Positions 12,282-24,889 of a stretch of 64,000 bases of DNA are shown here, one piece after another. Every line of letters begins with the position of its first letter. Positions within the stretch are counted from its first letter, which is position 1. Below the pieces are notes generated by a model. The model was given only the letters and a program-made list of their open reading frames with translations. It did no database searches and was not told where the DNA came from. Location of the stretch: the NCBI GenBank assembly GCA_026874595.1, contig CM049311.1:71590453-71654452 (forward strand). Reading direction: 5' to 3'. The position numbers and the translations under genes were made by a program. The stretch is from Sipunculus nudus. Taxonomy: Eukaryota; Annelida; Sipuncula; Golfingiida; Sipunculidae.

Positions 12282-14207
12282 GTGTCAGAACGACACGAAT
12301 GCCCCCGCCTTGGGCAAATTAGAAACATTTGTAAAATTTGGAAAATTTTTTAAGTTCAGGAGGTGTCGTATGGTCAAAAGTAGGTCAACAAGGGCAAAAT
12401 GCAAACTCGATTTGTAACGGGTCATTATCAAGCAACACACCAAAAATCATGCCAGTATATGCAGGCATTGTGAAAAAAAGTCCATACATGTGCATTTTCC
12501 ATAAAAATTTCTGTCTTTCATGAAATTTTCTATGTTTAGGATCCGTAAAACAATCAAAAGTAGGTCAACCAGGATGAAACGCAAACTCGATCTGTAACTG
12601 TCATTATCTGCCCACACAAAAAAAATCAGGGTGGTATCTGCAGGCATTGAGGAAAAAAAGTCAGTACATATGCATTTGTTATGAAAATTTATATTTTTCA
12701 TGAAACTTTCTATGTTCAGGAGCAGTCAAATGGTCAAAAGTAGGTCAACTGAGACAAAACAAGAACTCGATCTGTAACTGGTCATTATCTGCCTACACAC
12801 CAAAAATCAGGCCCATATCTGCAGGCACTGCGAAAAAAAGTCCATACATGTGCACCTTTTTTATGAAATTTTCTATGTTAGAGCACCGTCAAACGGTCAA
12901 AAATAAGTCAAGTGGGACAAAACGTGAACTCCATCTGTAACTGGTCAATATCTGCCAACACACCAAAATTCAGGCCAATATCTGCAGGCATTGCGAAAAA
13001 ACGTCTGTACATGTGTATTTGTCATGAAATTTCATATTTTTCATGAAATTTTCTATGTTCAGGAGCCGTAAAACGGTCAAAAGTGAGTCAACCGGGACGA
13101 AACGCGAACTCAATCTGTAACTGGTCTATATCTGCCCACACACCAGAAATTAGGCCAATATCTGCAGGCATTGCGAAAAAAAGTCCGTACATGTGTATCT
13201 GTCATGAATATTTCTATTTTTCATGAAAATTTCTAAGTTTAGGAGCCGTAAAACGGTCAAAAGTAGGTCAACCAGGACGAAACGCAAAGTGATCTGTAAC
13301 TGGTCTATATCTGTCCACACACCAAAAATCAGGCCAATATCTGCAGGCACTGAGAAAAAAAAAACGTACATGTGTATTTGTCATGAAATTTCATATTTTT
13401 CATGAAATTTTCTATGTTCAGGAGCCGTAAAACGGTCAAAAGTAGGTCAACCAGGACGAAATGCGAACTCGATCTGTAACTGGTCTATATCTGCTCACAC
13501 ACCAAAAATCAGGCCAATATCTGCAGGCATTGCAAAAAAAAGTCTGTACATGTGTATCTGTCATGAATATTTCTATTTTTCATGAAATTTTCTAAGTTTA
13601 GGAGCCGTAAAACGGTCAAAAGTAGGTCAACCAGGATGAAACTCGAACTCGATCTGTAACTGGTCTATATCTGCTCACACACCAAAAATGAGGCCAATAT
13701 CTGCAGGCATTGCGAAAAAAAAGTCCGTTCATGTGTATCTGTCATGAATATTTCTATTTTTCATGAAATTTTCTAAGTTTAGGAGCCGTAAAACGGTCAA
13801 AAGTAGGTCAACCAGGACAAAACGCGAACTCGATCTGTAACTGGTCTATATCTGCTCACACACCAAAAATCAGGCCAATATCTGCAGGCATTGCGAAAAA
13901 AAGTCCGTACATGTGTATCTGTCATGAATATTTCTATTTTTCATGAAATTTTCTAAGTTTAGGAGCCGTAAAACGGTCAAAAGTAGGTCAACCAGGACGA
14001 AACGCGAACTCGATCTGTAACTGGTCTATATCTGCCCACACACCAAACATCAGGCCAATATCTGCAGGCATTGCGAAAAAAAGTCCGTACAACTGTTTCA
14101 TTTCGGAATGACGGAAGGACGGAATGACGGAACGACAGAATGACGGAATGAAGGAATGACAGACATGGGTAAAATTATATGCCCCGGCCACTTTGTGGCG
14201 GGGGCAT
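12282..14207 (+). mobile_element. Element with ten 180-bp tandem units (pearl/Helentron-like)
   Basis: ATGCCCCCGCC at 12299-12309 is mirrored exactly by GGCGGGGGCAT at 14197-14207, enclosing the array. A 5' hairpin GTGTC-AGAAC-GACAC lies at 12282-12296. GGTCAAAAGTAGGTCAAC-type unit starts fall near 12372, 12552, 12732, 12895, 13075, 13255, 13434, 13614, 13795 and 13975, so the period is 179-181 bp apart from one short unit. Units at the right are nearly identical, while those at the left are more diverged. After the array come a GACGGAAGGACGGAATGACGG-type tract (from about 14110) and a strong GC hairpin (14179-14207). Bivalve pearl-type non-autonomous elements have this flank-core-flank plan; family membership is my inference. 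No coding frame runs through it. Confidence 0.85.
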
Positions 14208-14211
14208 AAAA

Positions 14212-14340
14212 ACCTGAAAATATAAGTTAAAATATTAGAATTGTTGCAAAAGTTGCAATCATTATATATAGAGTAAAAAACTGAAACTATAAGTTAAATA
14301 TTAGAATTGTTGCAAAAGTTGCAATCATCATATATCCAGA
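14212..14340. repeat. Two-copy tandem duplication, ~66 bp
   Basis: A block containing TTAGAATTGTTGCAAAAG and TTGCAATCAT is present twice in direct order, at about 14212-14277 and 14278-14340, immediately right of the preceding element. Confidence 0.8.
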
Positions 14341-14929
14341 GTGTAGCTCATATTGGGTCATATTATGCATACACATATATTTTATTATTTTTAAATCATA
14401 AATGTTTAAACTGAATTTAAAAGAAAATAATGCCACAACATGGCATCTACAAGAATATTCCTTGAATCACTATTAAAAAGTTTTGCACATTGGTGTTTTC
14501 AGTACATGCTTAATTTTATTCACCAAAATAAATAAAAGATTCAGTAAATTTGATAAAATAAAACATCTTTTCAAATAAAGTATACACACTGTTGGTTAAA
14601 TGAGGGACAAACAATATCATTGTGCTAATTACTATCCCAGTTTTAATTTATTACTGGAATTAATAGTCAATTTCACACCTGGTGAAGTTTTTACTCTTCT
14701 GAAATAAGGAATTACTTATCTCATGAACATCCACACTTTCATAGCAATACACCACTTTGTGGACACAATTAAATGTACACTTTAATCATTGTAACCCTGG
14801 TGGTACAATACAAAATCTAAAATGTAGCATAGCCTAGAATAAGAATGAATCAAATACAGAAAATAAAGACACTTGGCATATTCATTGTTTCTTCCATCTA
14901 ACAATCCACAATCTTGTTGAAGATGTTGG
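14341..14929. other. Unannotated AT-rich stretch
   Basis: No gene, RNA or clear repeat is visible. Confidence 0.4.
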
Positions 14930-16450
14930 TCCTGTGACCTTGATCTTTTTAAAGATGTGTCCTGTGACCTTTGACCTCATGACCCCAAAATCAATTTGGG
15001 TCTTGCTTTTCCAATGGGACATATGCAAGTCAAGTTTGAAATCTATACATCAATAAAGCAGGAATTATCATCCAGAAACTAATTTTTTTTGACAGGTGGC
15101 TCCTGTGACCTTCACCTTTGACCTTGTGACCTCAAAATTGATAGTGTTCTTCCTCTCTTGGCAGGAAAACTATATGTGCAAGATGAAAGATCTGAGATGA
15201 AATGTTTGGCTGAAAATGCATCCACATCTTTTTAAAGATGTGTCCTGTGACCTTGACCTTTGACCTCATGACCCCAAAATCAATTTTTGTCTTGCTTTTC
15301 CAATGGGACATATACAAGTCAAGTTTGAAAACCATACATCAATAAAAGCAGGAATTATCATCAAGAAACTAATTTTTGGACAGATGGCTCCTGTGACCTT
15401 CACCTTTGACCTTGTGACCTCAAAATTGATAAGGGTTTTCCACTCTTGGCAGGTGAACTATATGTGCAAGATGAAAGATCTGAGATGAATTGTTTGGCTG
15501 AAAATGCATCCACAATCTTTATAAAGAGGTTTCCTGTGACCTTGACCTTTGACCTCATGACCCCAAAATCAATTCGGGTCTTGCTTTTCCAATGGGTCAA
15601 ATACAACTCAAGTTTGAAATCCATACATCAATAAAAGAAGGAATTATCATCCAGAAACTAATTTTTGGACAGATGGCTCCTGTGACCTTCACCTTTGACC
15701 TTGTGACCTCAAAATTGTTAGGGTTCTTCCTCTCTTGGCAGGTGAACTATATGTGCAAGATGAAAGATCTGAGATGAAATGTTTGGCTGAAAATGCATCC
15801 ACATCTTTTTAAAGATGTGTCCTGTGACCTTGACCTTTGACCTCATGAACCCAAAATCAATTCAGGTCTTGCTTTTCCAATGGGACATATACAAGTCAAG
15901 TTTGAAATCCATACATCAATAAAAGCAGGAATTATCATCCAGAAACTAATTTTTGGACAGATGGCTCCTGTGACCTTCACCTTTGACCTTGTGACCTCAA
16001 AATTGATAGGGGTCTTCCACTCTTGGCAGGTGAACTATATGTGTAAGATGAAAGATCTGAGATGAATTGTTTGGCTGAAATTGCATCCACAACCTTTTTA
16101 AAGAGGTTTCCTGTGACCTTGACCTTTGACCTCATGACCCCAAAATCAATTTGGGTCTTGCTTTTCCAATGGGTCAAATACAAGTCAAGTTTGAAATCCA
16201 TACATCAATAAAAGAAGGAATTATCATCCAGAAACTAATTTTTGGACAGATAGCTCCTGTGGCCTTGACCTTTGACCTTGTGACCCCAAAATTTATATGG
16301 ATTATCCACTATTGGCAAGTGAGCTATATATTCAAGATGGAAGACCTGGGATGAAAGTTTGGCTTAAAATGCATCCACAGTATCTTTTAAAATGCCAGTC
16401 CAGTGACCTTGACCTTTGACCTCATGACCCTAGAACCTATAGGGTTCTTA
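14930..16450 (+). repeat. 288-bp tandem array rich in AGGTCA half-sites
   Basis: TCCTGTGACC starts at 14960, 15243, 15532, 15820 and 16109, with a variant at 16399, so the period is 283-290 bp. Each unit is a dimer of two related ~145-bp halves: one half has TGACCTTGACCTTTGACCTC, the other TGACCTTCACCTTTGACC. The reverse complement of the first gives a perfect AGGTCA-A-AGGTCA direct repeat and TCAAGGTCA. Short frames of about 61-74 codons repeat on both strands once per unit; these follow from the periodicity and are not genes. A monomer-type relative is at 33636-34520. Confidence 0.85.
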
Positions 16451-16499
16451 CTTTAGTGGTGGGCTAAACATAAGTCATGTTTGAAATCCATATGGCTAT

Positions 16500-18029
16500 C
16501 AACACTGGAGATATCATAAGAGGTGTGTGATTTTCACCATATATGGCAATATTCAAGGTCAAGGCCACTATCATAGGAAAGGTCATGACCCCAATTCAAA
16601 TAAACATCATCCCATAACCCATACCTATGTATATGCATAATATAAAAGAAATCTGTCCATTAGTTTTTGACTTATAATGCTCACAGTACTGTAAGGTGGC
16701 AATTTTGGGGGTATTAAACGGCATGAAAACAAGTAAAGAATAATAGGTGGCAAGATCTTCCACCAACTTGATTTTGGGATAAATCCATGCAAGATTTCTT
16801 GAGATATTAAAGAATTTGTGTGATTTTCCCCTAAATTGGACCTATTCAAGGTCAGGGACACTCTCCTAGTAAAGGTCATGACCTCATTTTAAATAGGCGT
16901 CGTTCTCTTACCCATATCTATACATATACCAAGTTTGGTAAAGTTCCATGAAATATTTTTTGGGTTATCGCGCCAACAAGATTTATATACCCAATACTGA
17001 CCAAATTTTTGGTATGTTCATAGAAAATGTGAATACTAAATACAATCAAAAACAGATCAGTGGTTTTGATATTAGGCAGCCTTGAAGTGTAATAATGGCT
17101 TTTTTTATGGAAAACAGAGTTTTTTTCCTTAATATCTCGAAGGAACAAAGTCCTAATGACCCAATTTTCGGTATTGTAGGAGATTTTGGGAACATCTAAA
17201 ATTATGCCAACAGCCTGGGGAGCATAGAGATACCTACAGTCATCAAAGTGGACTGCTTGACAATGTAAGGGAATACAACAAGAGCCTCCAAAAAAATTCA
17301 ATAACTAGCCTAATTTTGCAGCTTTTATTTTCAAATTTCAGATTTTAACAGATTGAATCCTTATGTATACATGCTGTGAAAATTAAATCCACAGTACTTA
17401 CAGGAAAAAAGCGTGCCGTGGCCAAAGTTGGGCAAAATTTAAGGTAATAATTTTATATTTTTGCCAATATTTAAAAAAAAATTAACAGATTTTGATCTAA
17501 TTTTTGGTATACAATTAAATTTTGATTAATTAAAATTGTATTACTGGAAAAAAGTCCCTACCTTTAACACTTTTGGTCTTAAGTGACCAAATATTTTCCT
17601 GATTTTTTTACAAAGTCCATTATGTTTGGGCCCATAACTTTTTTAAATTATATAATACTGACATAATTTCAGGCATGTACATAGGAACTATATAGAGGAA
17701 TATTTATGGTTAATATGAAGAAAACCAGATGAGTGGTTTTGATATTAGGCAGTCCTGAATTGTGAAAATAGATTTCTAATAAAAAATTGAGGTTTTTCCC
17801 TTAATATCTCAAAGGAACAAAGTCTTATTGACCCAATTTTCGGCATGGTAGGAGATTTTGGGGACATCTAAGTGTATGCCGAATTTCAGATTCGTAGGTC
17901 CAACAGTGTCGAAACGTGCCAGTCTTACGGACGGACATCCTGATAAACGGACGGACGGACGGACAGACGGACGGAGGACGGACAATGGACCACGACTATA
18001 GCTCAGATGACTTATTGTCAGCTGAGCTA
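16500..18029 (+). mobile_element. Helentron-like element, core and 3' end (copy D)
   Basis: Two degenerate ~293-bp copies (GTGTGATTTTC at about 16524 and 16817) lead into two related core blocks. These share GTTTTGATATTAGGCAG(C/T)C and AATATCTC(G/A)AAGGAACAAAG, at about 17060-17200 and 17730-17880. The end has a GACGGACGGACGG tract (about 17945-17990) and a 31-nt hairpin, TAGCTCAG...CTGAGCTA, at 17999-18029. The same core and end are found inverted at 52771-54150 in the ENPP gene and again near 29350-29911. No protein is encoded. Confidence 0.75.
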
Positions 18030-20085
18030 ATTATGTGTCACAGCCAGTGACATTGTTATCCTTTGAAAGGATATTATAGATATCTGAGACCCAGTGCTGA
18101 ATTTGACATGGAAAAATGTAACAAAACAAGTCTGCCTGAAGGCTGAATGTGCATTTGAATTCAGACCCAAGTTTCTTGTGTAACAATGGATCTATATCAG
18201 ATGTTCAATATCTGCCATTATATTTAAGGGTATGTTTGAATGGTTACTCCTGGTTTTAATGATAATACTGAGTACCTATGTTTGAAAGCCTACAAAAATC
18301 ACTGTAACCAACCTACAAAGCAATCTGGATGCATAATTCCCCATCTTTTAGACTGTTAATTATCCCATCAATGTCAAAACAATGACTTGAATGTTTGAAA
18401 GATCATCCTAGAACTGTTGTGCAGGATACGTCACCATACAAAGTCAAATTTGAATCTTGAATTCATGGTGTTCATTTGTAAAAGATGCAAGACTGATACT
18501 GGGTACAATCATCTATGACTGAATGGAATGGCAAGTTTTGATTTTCTGCAATAAATATGGAATGAACAGTTGGGAATAAAAAATATCTTGCAGGTGTGCT
18601 AACTAGAGAAGAGGCACTTATTTAGGGAGAACCCAGGAAGTCACGGTGACTGCTAGTCACCCACATTCAGGCTTTCGAAGGATATCTTGCCAAGGAGGTT
18701 GTGAAACCTCCCTGATCTTAACTTTATTCTCCACTGGAGAGAACTGAACAACTCAAATACTCAAAATTAATTTATATGGACCTGTTACAACTACTCATAT
18801 TTTCAAACAGCTTGATTCAAAACGTAAAAACTGAAAAAAATTAGATCATGTTTCTAAGATCAGAATATACTGTATCAAGAACATTTTATACACATGTTTC
18901 TCAGATTAAAGTGCTTATAAAAATCCTGTTAAACATTATTAAACCCTCTCTCTAAGGAGAGCTGTATCCTGTTGGATAAGTCTTCAGACACCATGACTAC
19001 AATACACACGTGAACTAAAACTATTATTTTAACTCATACCTTGAATTACAAATCAAAATTAAAATAATTATCCCACAGCTTTTTCAACAAGTGGACATCA
19101 TCTAGATTTTGGCTTGCTATACAGAAGTAACAAATTGTGGTAACTGATGACAGTTTCAGTATAAATAAGCAAGGTATATAAGCATATGAATACACATTTA
19201 TATAGCCAGTGCCATGTTCTGAAATACCTAAATTGAAGACACAACTTTTTTTTAACACTTTACTGTATATCTTAAGTAATGCCTCAACAGGTAATTAGAG
19301 AAGAGAGAGGTTGACTGCTACCAAAGCCAGTAGAGGCTCTTCACCTCTGCACACTGAACTGCTGAAGCCACAGGATTTGCAAAGCTGGCAATATGGACCA
19401 GCTATTGGCAGAGCTGACCCTGAGTCTATCGACACAGGTTTACATGTATGAAGAATGTACAGCAGAGCCTACATAAAGATTTAACACTGTATTCTCTGAT
19501 ACTGTTACATGTGCATATAAGCTGCAGGCCTGTCAAACGACCTTGACTTACCAGAGAGTGGATTTGAAGCATCTGCAGAGCAGTATTGGTAAATCCACAG
19601 TGAATGGCAGACTGTTTTCTGTAAACCACAGAGTGAGTGGAAGGCAGCAATACAGCCCAAGAAAGACTCCTGCAAAAATCAATATCATCCTGTCATACAC
19701 ACAGGGAAGCAAGCTGTGTGGCTGGCAGACTCACAAGTACTGTCACATGACCCAGGCAAAACATTATAATATTACATCAATCATTTCATTAACATTCTTA
19801 CTTCATTGACTGGCTCAGATCAAGATTGGTTTGATTGGACAGTAGAGATAATGTTTGTTGAAATGAACCTGACATGGGACTGAGGGGCTAGCAGTTTAAC
19901 TTGGTGATAATTTATGTCACCTCATGAAAACTGATCAATAAAGTTCACTGACCACTTCCTGCAGTCTATAATCCAGTTCAATGGAACTTTGTTAAAGTCA
20001 TGTAAATTTAAAGTATCAATTAATTTGTCTGTGGTTGGACCATATCCCTTGTTGGCTATATAGTAAAGTGACTATCAGCAATAAC
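18030..20085. other. Unannotated stretch
   Basis: Frames of up to 88 codons at 19426-19809 start from non-ATG codons or lack any recognisable domain. No gene is supported. Confidence 0.4.

Positions 20086-20142
<57 letters not shown>
20086..20142. repeat. (TA)n microsatellite
   Basis: An almost pure TA dinucleotide run with one interruption (TAAATA), followed by TGTCCATTTGG. Confidence 0.95.
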
Positions 20143-20145
<3 letters not shown>

Positions 20146-21261
20146 ATTTGGAATTACCGGCATACCCAGCAGTGATTCATTCCTTATGGATGCTGTTCCC
20201 TGATCATGAGCAATTCTGACCAAAAAAAATTTATGATGAATAATGAAATGAGAGTCTGATTAAGTGTAACTATAAAATGTCCAAATAATAAATATAGGTT
20301 TATTTTAACATTTGGTGTTAATTACTGATTTGTGCCCTGCTAATTGACAGCCCGTCAGATGAACACCATTGCAATGCTGAAGCCAAGATGAGCTAAAAAC
20401 TTAATAACACTTTTATTCTATCTTATTCAACTGAGTAGATTAAAGACAACTTTTAAAAGAATATATCAAAAGTATAATATTTTATGGGTCATAAAGTGAG
20501 ATCAAAATACTAACTAATATAGGAAGACCTTAAAATAAATTTAAACTTAATTGACATTTATGAGATTTATAAGCTCTTAATAAGAGAGTCGAAGGTTCAT
20601 GGTTACTCTGTATAGCACAATCACACATACACCATACATTTACAGGATAAAAATAGGTACAGTATACATGTATATTAATAGAATTCTATATTTTATATGG
20701 TCATATAAAAGGGAATGGCAATCAAATCTTGGAAGTTTTTTCTCTGGCAGCCGGTCAACTAGTCAAATTTTTCATGACAAGCAAAGGAGACCTTTTAAAA
20801 TAAATGGGTGAAAATTGCCATATCCTGTGATTTTCTTAGCATGAAATTTCATATCCATGCCAATATCAAGAGATTTCCAGTGGATGCTGATCATAATACT
20901 GTCAGGTATATATTTGTACAGTGAGAATAAGCTTCACCAGAGTCAATATCAGAAGCAGGAGGAGCACCTATTCAGCTTGCCACAGCTATAACAAAAGCTG
21001 TGCATTAAGCTCACCTCCCTCACTGAAAGTGAAACCTTGCATAAGAGACAGAATAGTAAAAGAGACAATGCCACAGAAGGTTATGTGAACCAAGATGCAA
21101 AATATGAATATTGTGTAGTCATAATTATAAATAATGACCTTCCAGGTTGATGAGGTCAATGTCACCTCAGAAGGTATGTATTTCACATTATTTTACACAA
21201 ATTTTTCAAGCAATAATGCAGCAGTTTCTGTTGGTGGATTTATACATATCACAAGTTATTA
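20143..21261. other. Unannotated stretch
   Basis: No convincing gene or repeat was recognised by eye. Confidence 0.35.
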
Positions 21262-21403
21262 AAGAAGTATTTTCTTGTTGCATAAAATCAGCTGGACCCA
21301 TCACGTGCTTTTTTTTCATCTTATTCAGTTCTTATCCTCAAGTAAACCTTGTATCTGAAATATAAGTCATGAAAGTTCACCCTGAACACTATTTTCATAA
21401 ACT
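21262..21403 (+). repeat. Left half of dispersed repeat R, split by an insertion
   Basis: It aligns with about 47126-47253, sharing TTTTTCATCTTATT(C/T)AG, TTCTTATCCTC(A/T)AGT and CTTGTATCTG. The alignment stops at TTTTCAT followed by AAACT at 21399-21403, exactly where a CAGGGGTGTATCC terminus begins. The rest of the same repeat resumes at 25931. It is non-coding. Confidence 0.75.
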
Positions 21404-23329
21404 CAGGGGTGTATCCAGGATTTTTTCTGGGTGCGTCGTGATCATAATATTTTGGACCTTTTCCCAAGGGCATGCATAGGCTTTTGGCTAAAGTGGGGAG
21501 GTGGAGCTCACATGAAAATGCGAGAAGTACCAGAAAGTGGGTATGATTGACCTGTTCTGTTCATGAGTATAGTAATATAAAGAATGCAGGAGTTGATGTA
21601 TGATTCTGATGTTCCATACATTTTTCCATTGAAGCTTTGTAAAATGGCTGTAAAATGACGTTTTGAAACCAAATTAAAAAAATTTGTGATGATTTATACC
21701 TGAAAACCATCTGAAGGTCAGAGAATAGTCAGGGAAAACTCAGGGAATTTTTTCAGAGTTAGCTGCTGGAAACCCTCTTAATTACATCGATACATGTCTT
21801 ATATATTACTTATTTTCTCGTGAAAATTTTTCATGTAGCCCAATTGGCATTTTATGTAAATGTTATCCATGCAGCCACCCCCGTAGGTAGTCGAAAGGCG
21901 AAAGATTAATGAATAATAACATATTTTGATGCTTGTAGCTGAGAGATTAACATTATAAACATATAATATCAGTATACGCGTGGGTTTAAACTTACATATC
22001 ACTTCGATCGTATATGCACAACATTATTTTATTGGACCTTGATTTTCTTTTAGTAAAATACGTTACCAGAGACAACGGTTTGCCAACTACCCGCAGTTTT
22101 TGTTGATGACTTACTAATGTGTTGTCATGTTATTCTTTGGAAGGAAATTATCTTTTTAACATTTCATTTTAGGATAATTTAGCATTAAACAGATAAAAAA
22201 ATCATTAGCCAAATCATCAAGTCAAACCTTTCAGTTAAAAATGGAGATTAATAGCTCTAAATATAGTGATTGATGAAAAGTCCAGCTCACTAAACAAGTC
22301 TGCTAACTTAACTGGTGTGATGGTAGTCTGATTTTAGAGGATTTTATATATATTAGAGAAAAATGGAATTTATATATAGGCCATATTGCTTGTCCGAGTG
22401 CGCTTGTTAAGATATATTTTTAGTTTATGTATTTATTCTGTGTTTAAGTGTTTGCAGGTTGTTCTATCATTTATATTGTCTTGAGCGGTTGCCTTTGGGT
22501 GGTGTTTCTGGGTACTTTTAGTTCTGATGTTTTTGTTAACCTACCAGCTCATATTAACAGTGACTTTCCCGCTTTAAGACTGGCTTACACATCACCTGGC
22601 TTACTGCCTTACCGCGATGTGTCCCAGTAGGCTGTTCTGATGTATTCCCGATGCCAAGCCGATGAAACAACGAAATGTTCAGGAGTGACCCCGACACTTA
22701 ACATTTTTGAAAATGTTAAAAAATATCCAGATGTTACCCCGATATGCACCGATGTTTCCAAGCTGATGTTACTCCATGCCAAGTCGATGTCATAACGGGC
22801 GCGACATCAGCGATGACCAGCTTGTATATAACTGCGTATAAGTAATATGCAATGTCTTGCAATAACCACGCTCGAGTGAATATGACATTGGCATGGGAAA
22901 AGACTTGCTAGGGCTCGTACCTGAGCTGGTTAGGCTGTGGACTATGCCTCGAACAGAAAGTGCGCCAACAAATCAACTGATGTTCAGCGTATTCGCCGCT
23001 CCAGTGTCTATTTTTTTTTGTGGCAGATGAGGCTTGTTTCTAATTTGTTTTCTTGCTTTGATTTGTTAAAAAGAAATCTTAAAGGTTGTGAAAAATGACT
23101 ACTTTTGTGTAGATTACATGCACTATACATTGAATTGAATCGAATTTTGTATTTTTCAAATAATGTGTGTATGCACATTTCCACACATATTGTATCCAAA
23201 TAATAATAATAATAATCAACTGGCCCATTGGCCATGACGCTTAGCTGAATTTGACAAATAGGTGATGCATGTATTAATTATTATTATATTAATGTTATGA
23301 TTTATATTTGTTAAAGATTGAATGACTTC

Positions 23330-23990
23330 CAGAGTGCTCAGAATCAGGCCTTTTGCCCATAGGCCTGAGAAAATATGATACAGTGACCTTATTTATGGTT
23401 TACAAGAAGATTTTACAAAGAACTCCCTAGATGCTAAGTTCTATGTAGATTGCTACGATTTGCACACATCTAGCTTATAGGGTGCTATATGCTCACAGAA
23501 TATGGGTCACAGTGACCTTAATTAGGGTTTCTAAGAAGACTTAACAGGGCTCTCCCTGGATCTTAATTAAAACAGAAGTTTCTACGTCCAACTGCTAACA
23601 TTTGTACCAAAATGCTCAAATCATGTCTTTTGTCTATCTCACAGAATATAGGTGATCGTTTCCCTATAGCTAATTTCATGTTTCCACGGACATTTACCCA
23701 GGACCTCCGTTAATATTACATAAGACGATTCTAAGCCCAACGGATACAACCAGTGCCCTGTCTGATTGTTCTAAATCATGCATGTCTTCGGCCTGTAGGT
23801 CGCTGAATTTAGATCACCATGGCCCAATTTAATGTTTCCAAGGAGATTTGCCTAGAAATTCCCTGTGTAGCGTTTGGAGATTCTAAACCTAACAGATACG
23901 GTTTCAGCTCATATGACATTCAGGGCGCTCAAATCATATTTTCATCCCAAAGGTCGCAGAATGTTAAACCAGGTAAAAAAACTTACCCTC
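23330..23990 (+). repeat. Degenerate ~150-bp tandem repeat inside the transposon
   Basis: Four blocks share TGACCTTA-like or AATTTAATG-like phrases, TTTCCA(A/C)GGA, and (G/A)CTCAAATCAT. Closely related sequence forms the 3' modules at 32700-32830 and 34545-34660. One block contains an exact GGTCACAGTGACC palindrome at 23505-23517. A 112-codon ATG frame at 23819-24157 overlaps the last unit and the LTR start; it is a chance frame with no recognised domain. Confidence 0.6.
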
Positions 23991-24048
23991 TCAGAGATTG
24001 TGTGAAGAAGTCTAAAATTTTGTTTTTGGATATTCTGTTTTTCTCAAT

Positions 24049-24889
24049 TGTTACATGTGTCTCTTTTATTGTGCGCTGTTTGCATTCTGATTCGTGTAAG
24101 GCAGGCCCTGGTTTATTGTGCGCAGGAGTGTTGCATGTGTCTGTTAGGCAAGCATAGTCCGTTGCAATGGGAGACGCGCGAGCCGGTGGCCCGCGTGTGG
24201 GGTCTGAAGTGTAGAAACACAGCGTTCTTTGTTCTAGATGGTTCAAGTCTGTTCCTGTAAAGTGTGTATTGTTCTTTGGGATTTTCCATTTCTAGTACTT
24301 TCGGATAAAAAGTTATAAATAAGGGGCTGTGTTTAGAGCGGAGAGAGAAGGAGAGAGAAAAATTCCAGCAGACACGGAAGAGTGTGAGTCAGTTTGTGGA
24401 CCTTTCTGATAATTGCAGCACTTATAGATATTCTTCGAACTTTGTAACAGATTTTATTCAGTTTGCCTTTGGGACTATTACCAGAACTTCACTTTTGGAT
24501 TAGAACAGATTGATTTCGGGATTGAATTGGACTATTATTCTCTGAGAAGATTTACGTGAACTGTTCATCTTGATTATATGTTTTCAAGGACTTGTTGAGC
24601 TGTGACAGTGTTGGTATCCAGAAAAGCCTAGGATCCGGACACTCTGGTACTGTACATTTTTATTGTTTTACTGTGTATTTGTATTGATTTTGTGCATTTT
24701 AATGTCAGGATTGTTTTAAGCATAAATTATAATTATTTGTTAACAAAAAAAAAAACACTGACTTCTTTATTCGTTCCCCTATGACATTTCACGCTGCCTA
24801 GTGTTACAGAATATGATTTTTATTTATCTCCGTAACAAAACTTATGCTTGTCATGACTACATGATCTGTTGTTATTAGGTTCCGTAACA
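24049..24889 (+). mobile_element. Candidate solo LTR (841 bp)
   Basis: The segment starts TGTTACATG and ends TTCCGTAACA, so the ends form the inverted pair TGTTAC/GTAACA with the TG...CA rule of retroviral-type LTRs. The 4 bp on each side are CAAT (24045-24048 and 24890-24893), a typical target-site duplication length. A TATA box lies about 265 bp in, at 24314, and the base composition is less AT-rich than its surroundings. No gag, pol or second LTR is nearby, which fits a solo LTR left by recombination. The orientation is inferred from the TATA box. An alternative 3' end at 24837 (CCGTAACA) is possible but lacks a matching duplication. Confidence 0.55.
24314..24323 (+). promoter_or_regulatory. 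TATA box of the candidate LTR promoter
   Basis: TATAAATAAG is followed by a G-rich GGGGCTGTG and a GAGAGAGAAGGAGAGAG leader-like stretch. Its position within the LTR suits a U3 promoter. Confidence 0.45.

Noticed and set aside
15132-16354. Series of similar 61-74-codon frames on both strands
   Set aside because: They recur once per 288-bp repeat unit on both strands, which is explained by repeat periodicity.
23819-24157. 112-codon ATG frame inside the 4.5-kb transposon
   Set aside because: It crosses the boundary between a degenerate tandem repeat and the LTR start and has no transposase motif.
24612-24628. TGGTATCCAGAAAAGCC as a primer-binding site
   Set aside because: It resembles an initiator-tRNA PBS only with an insertion and lies inside the LTR as bounded by its CAAT duplication.
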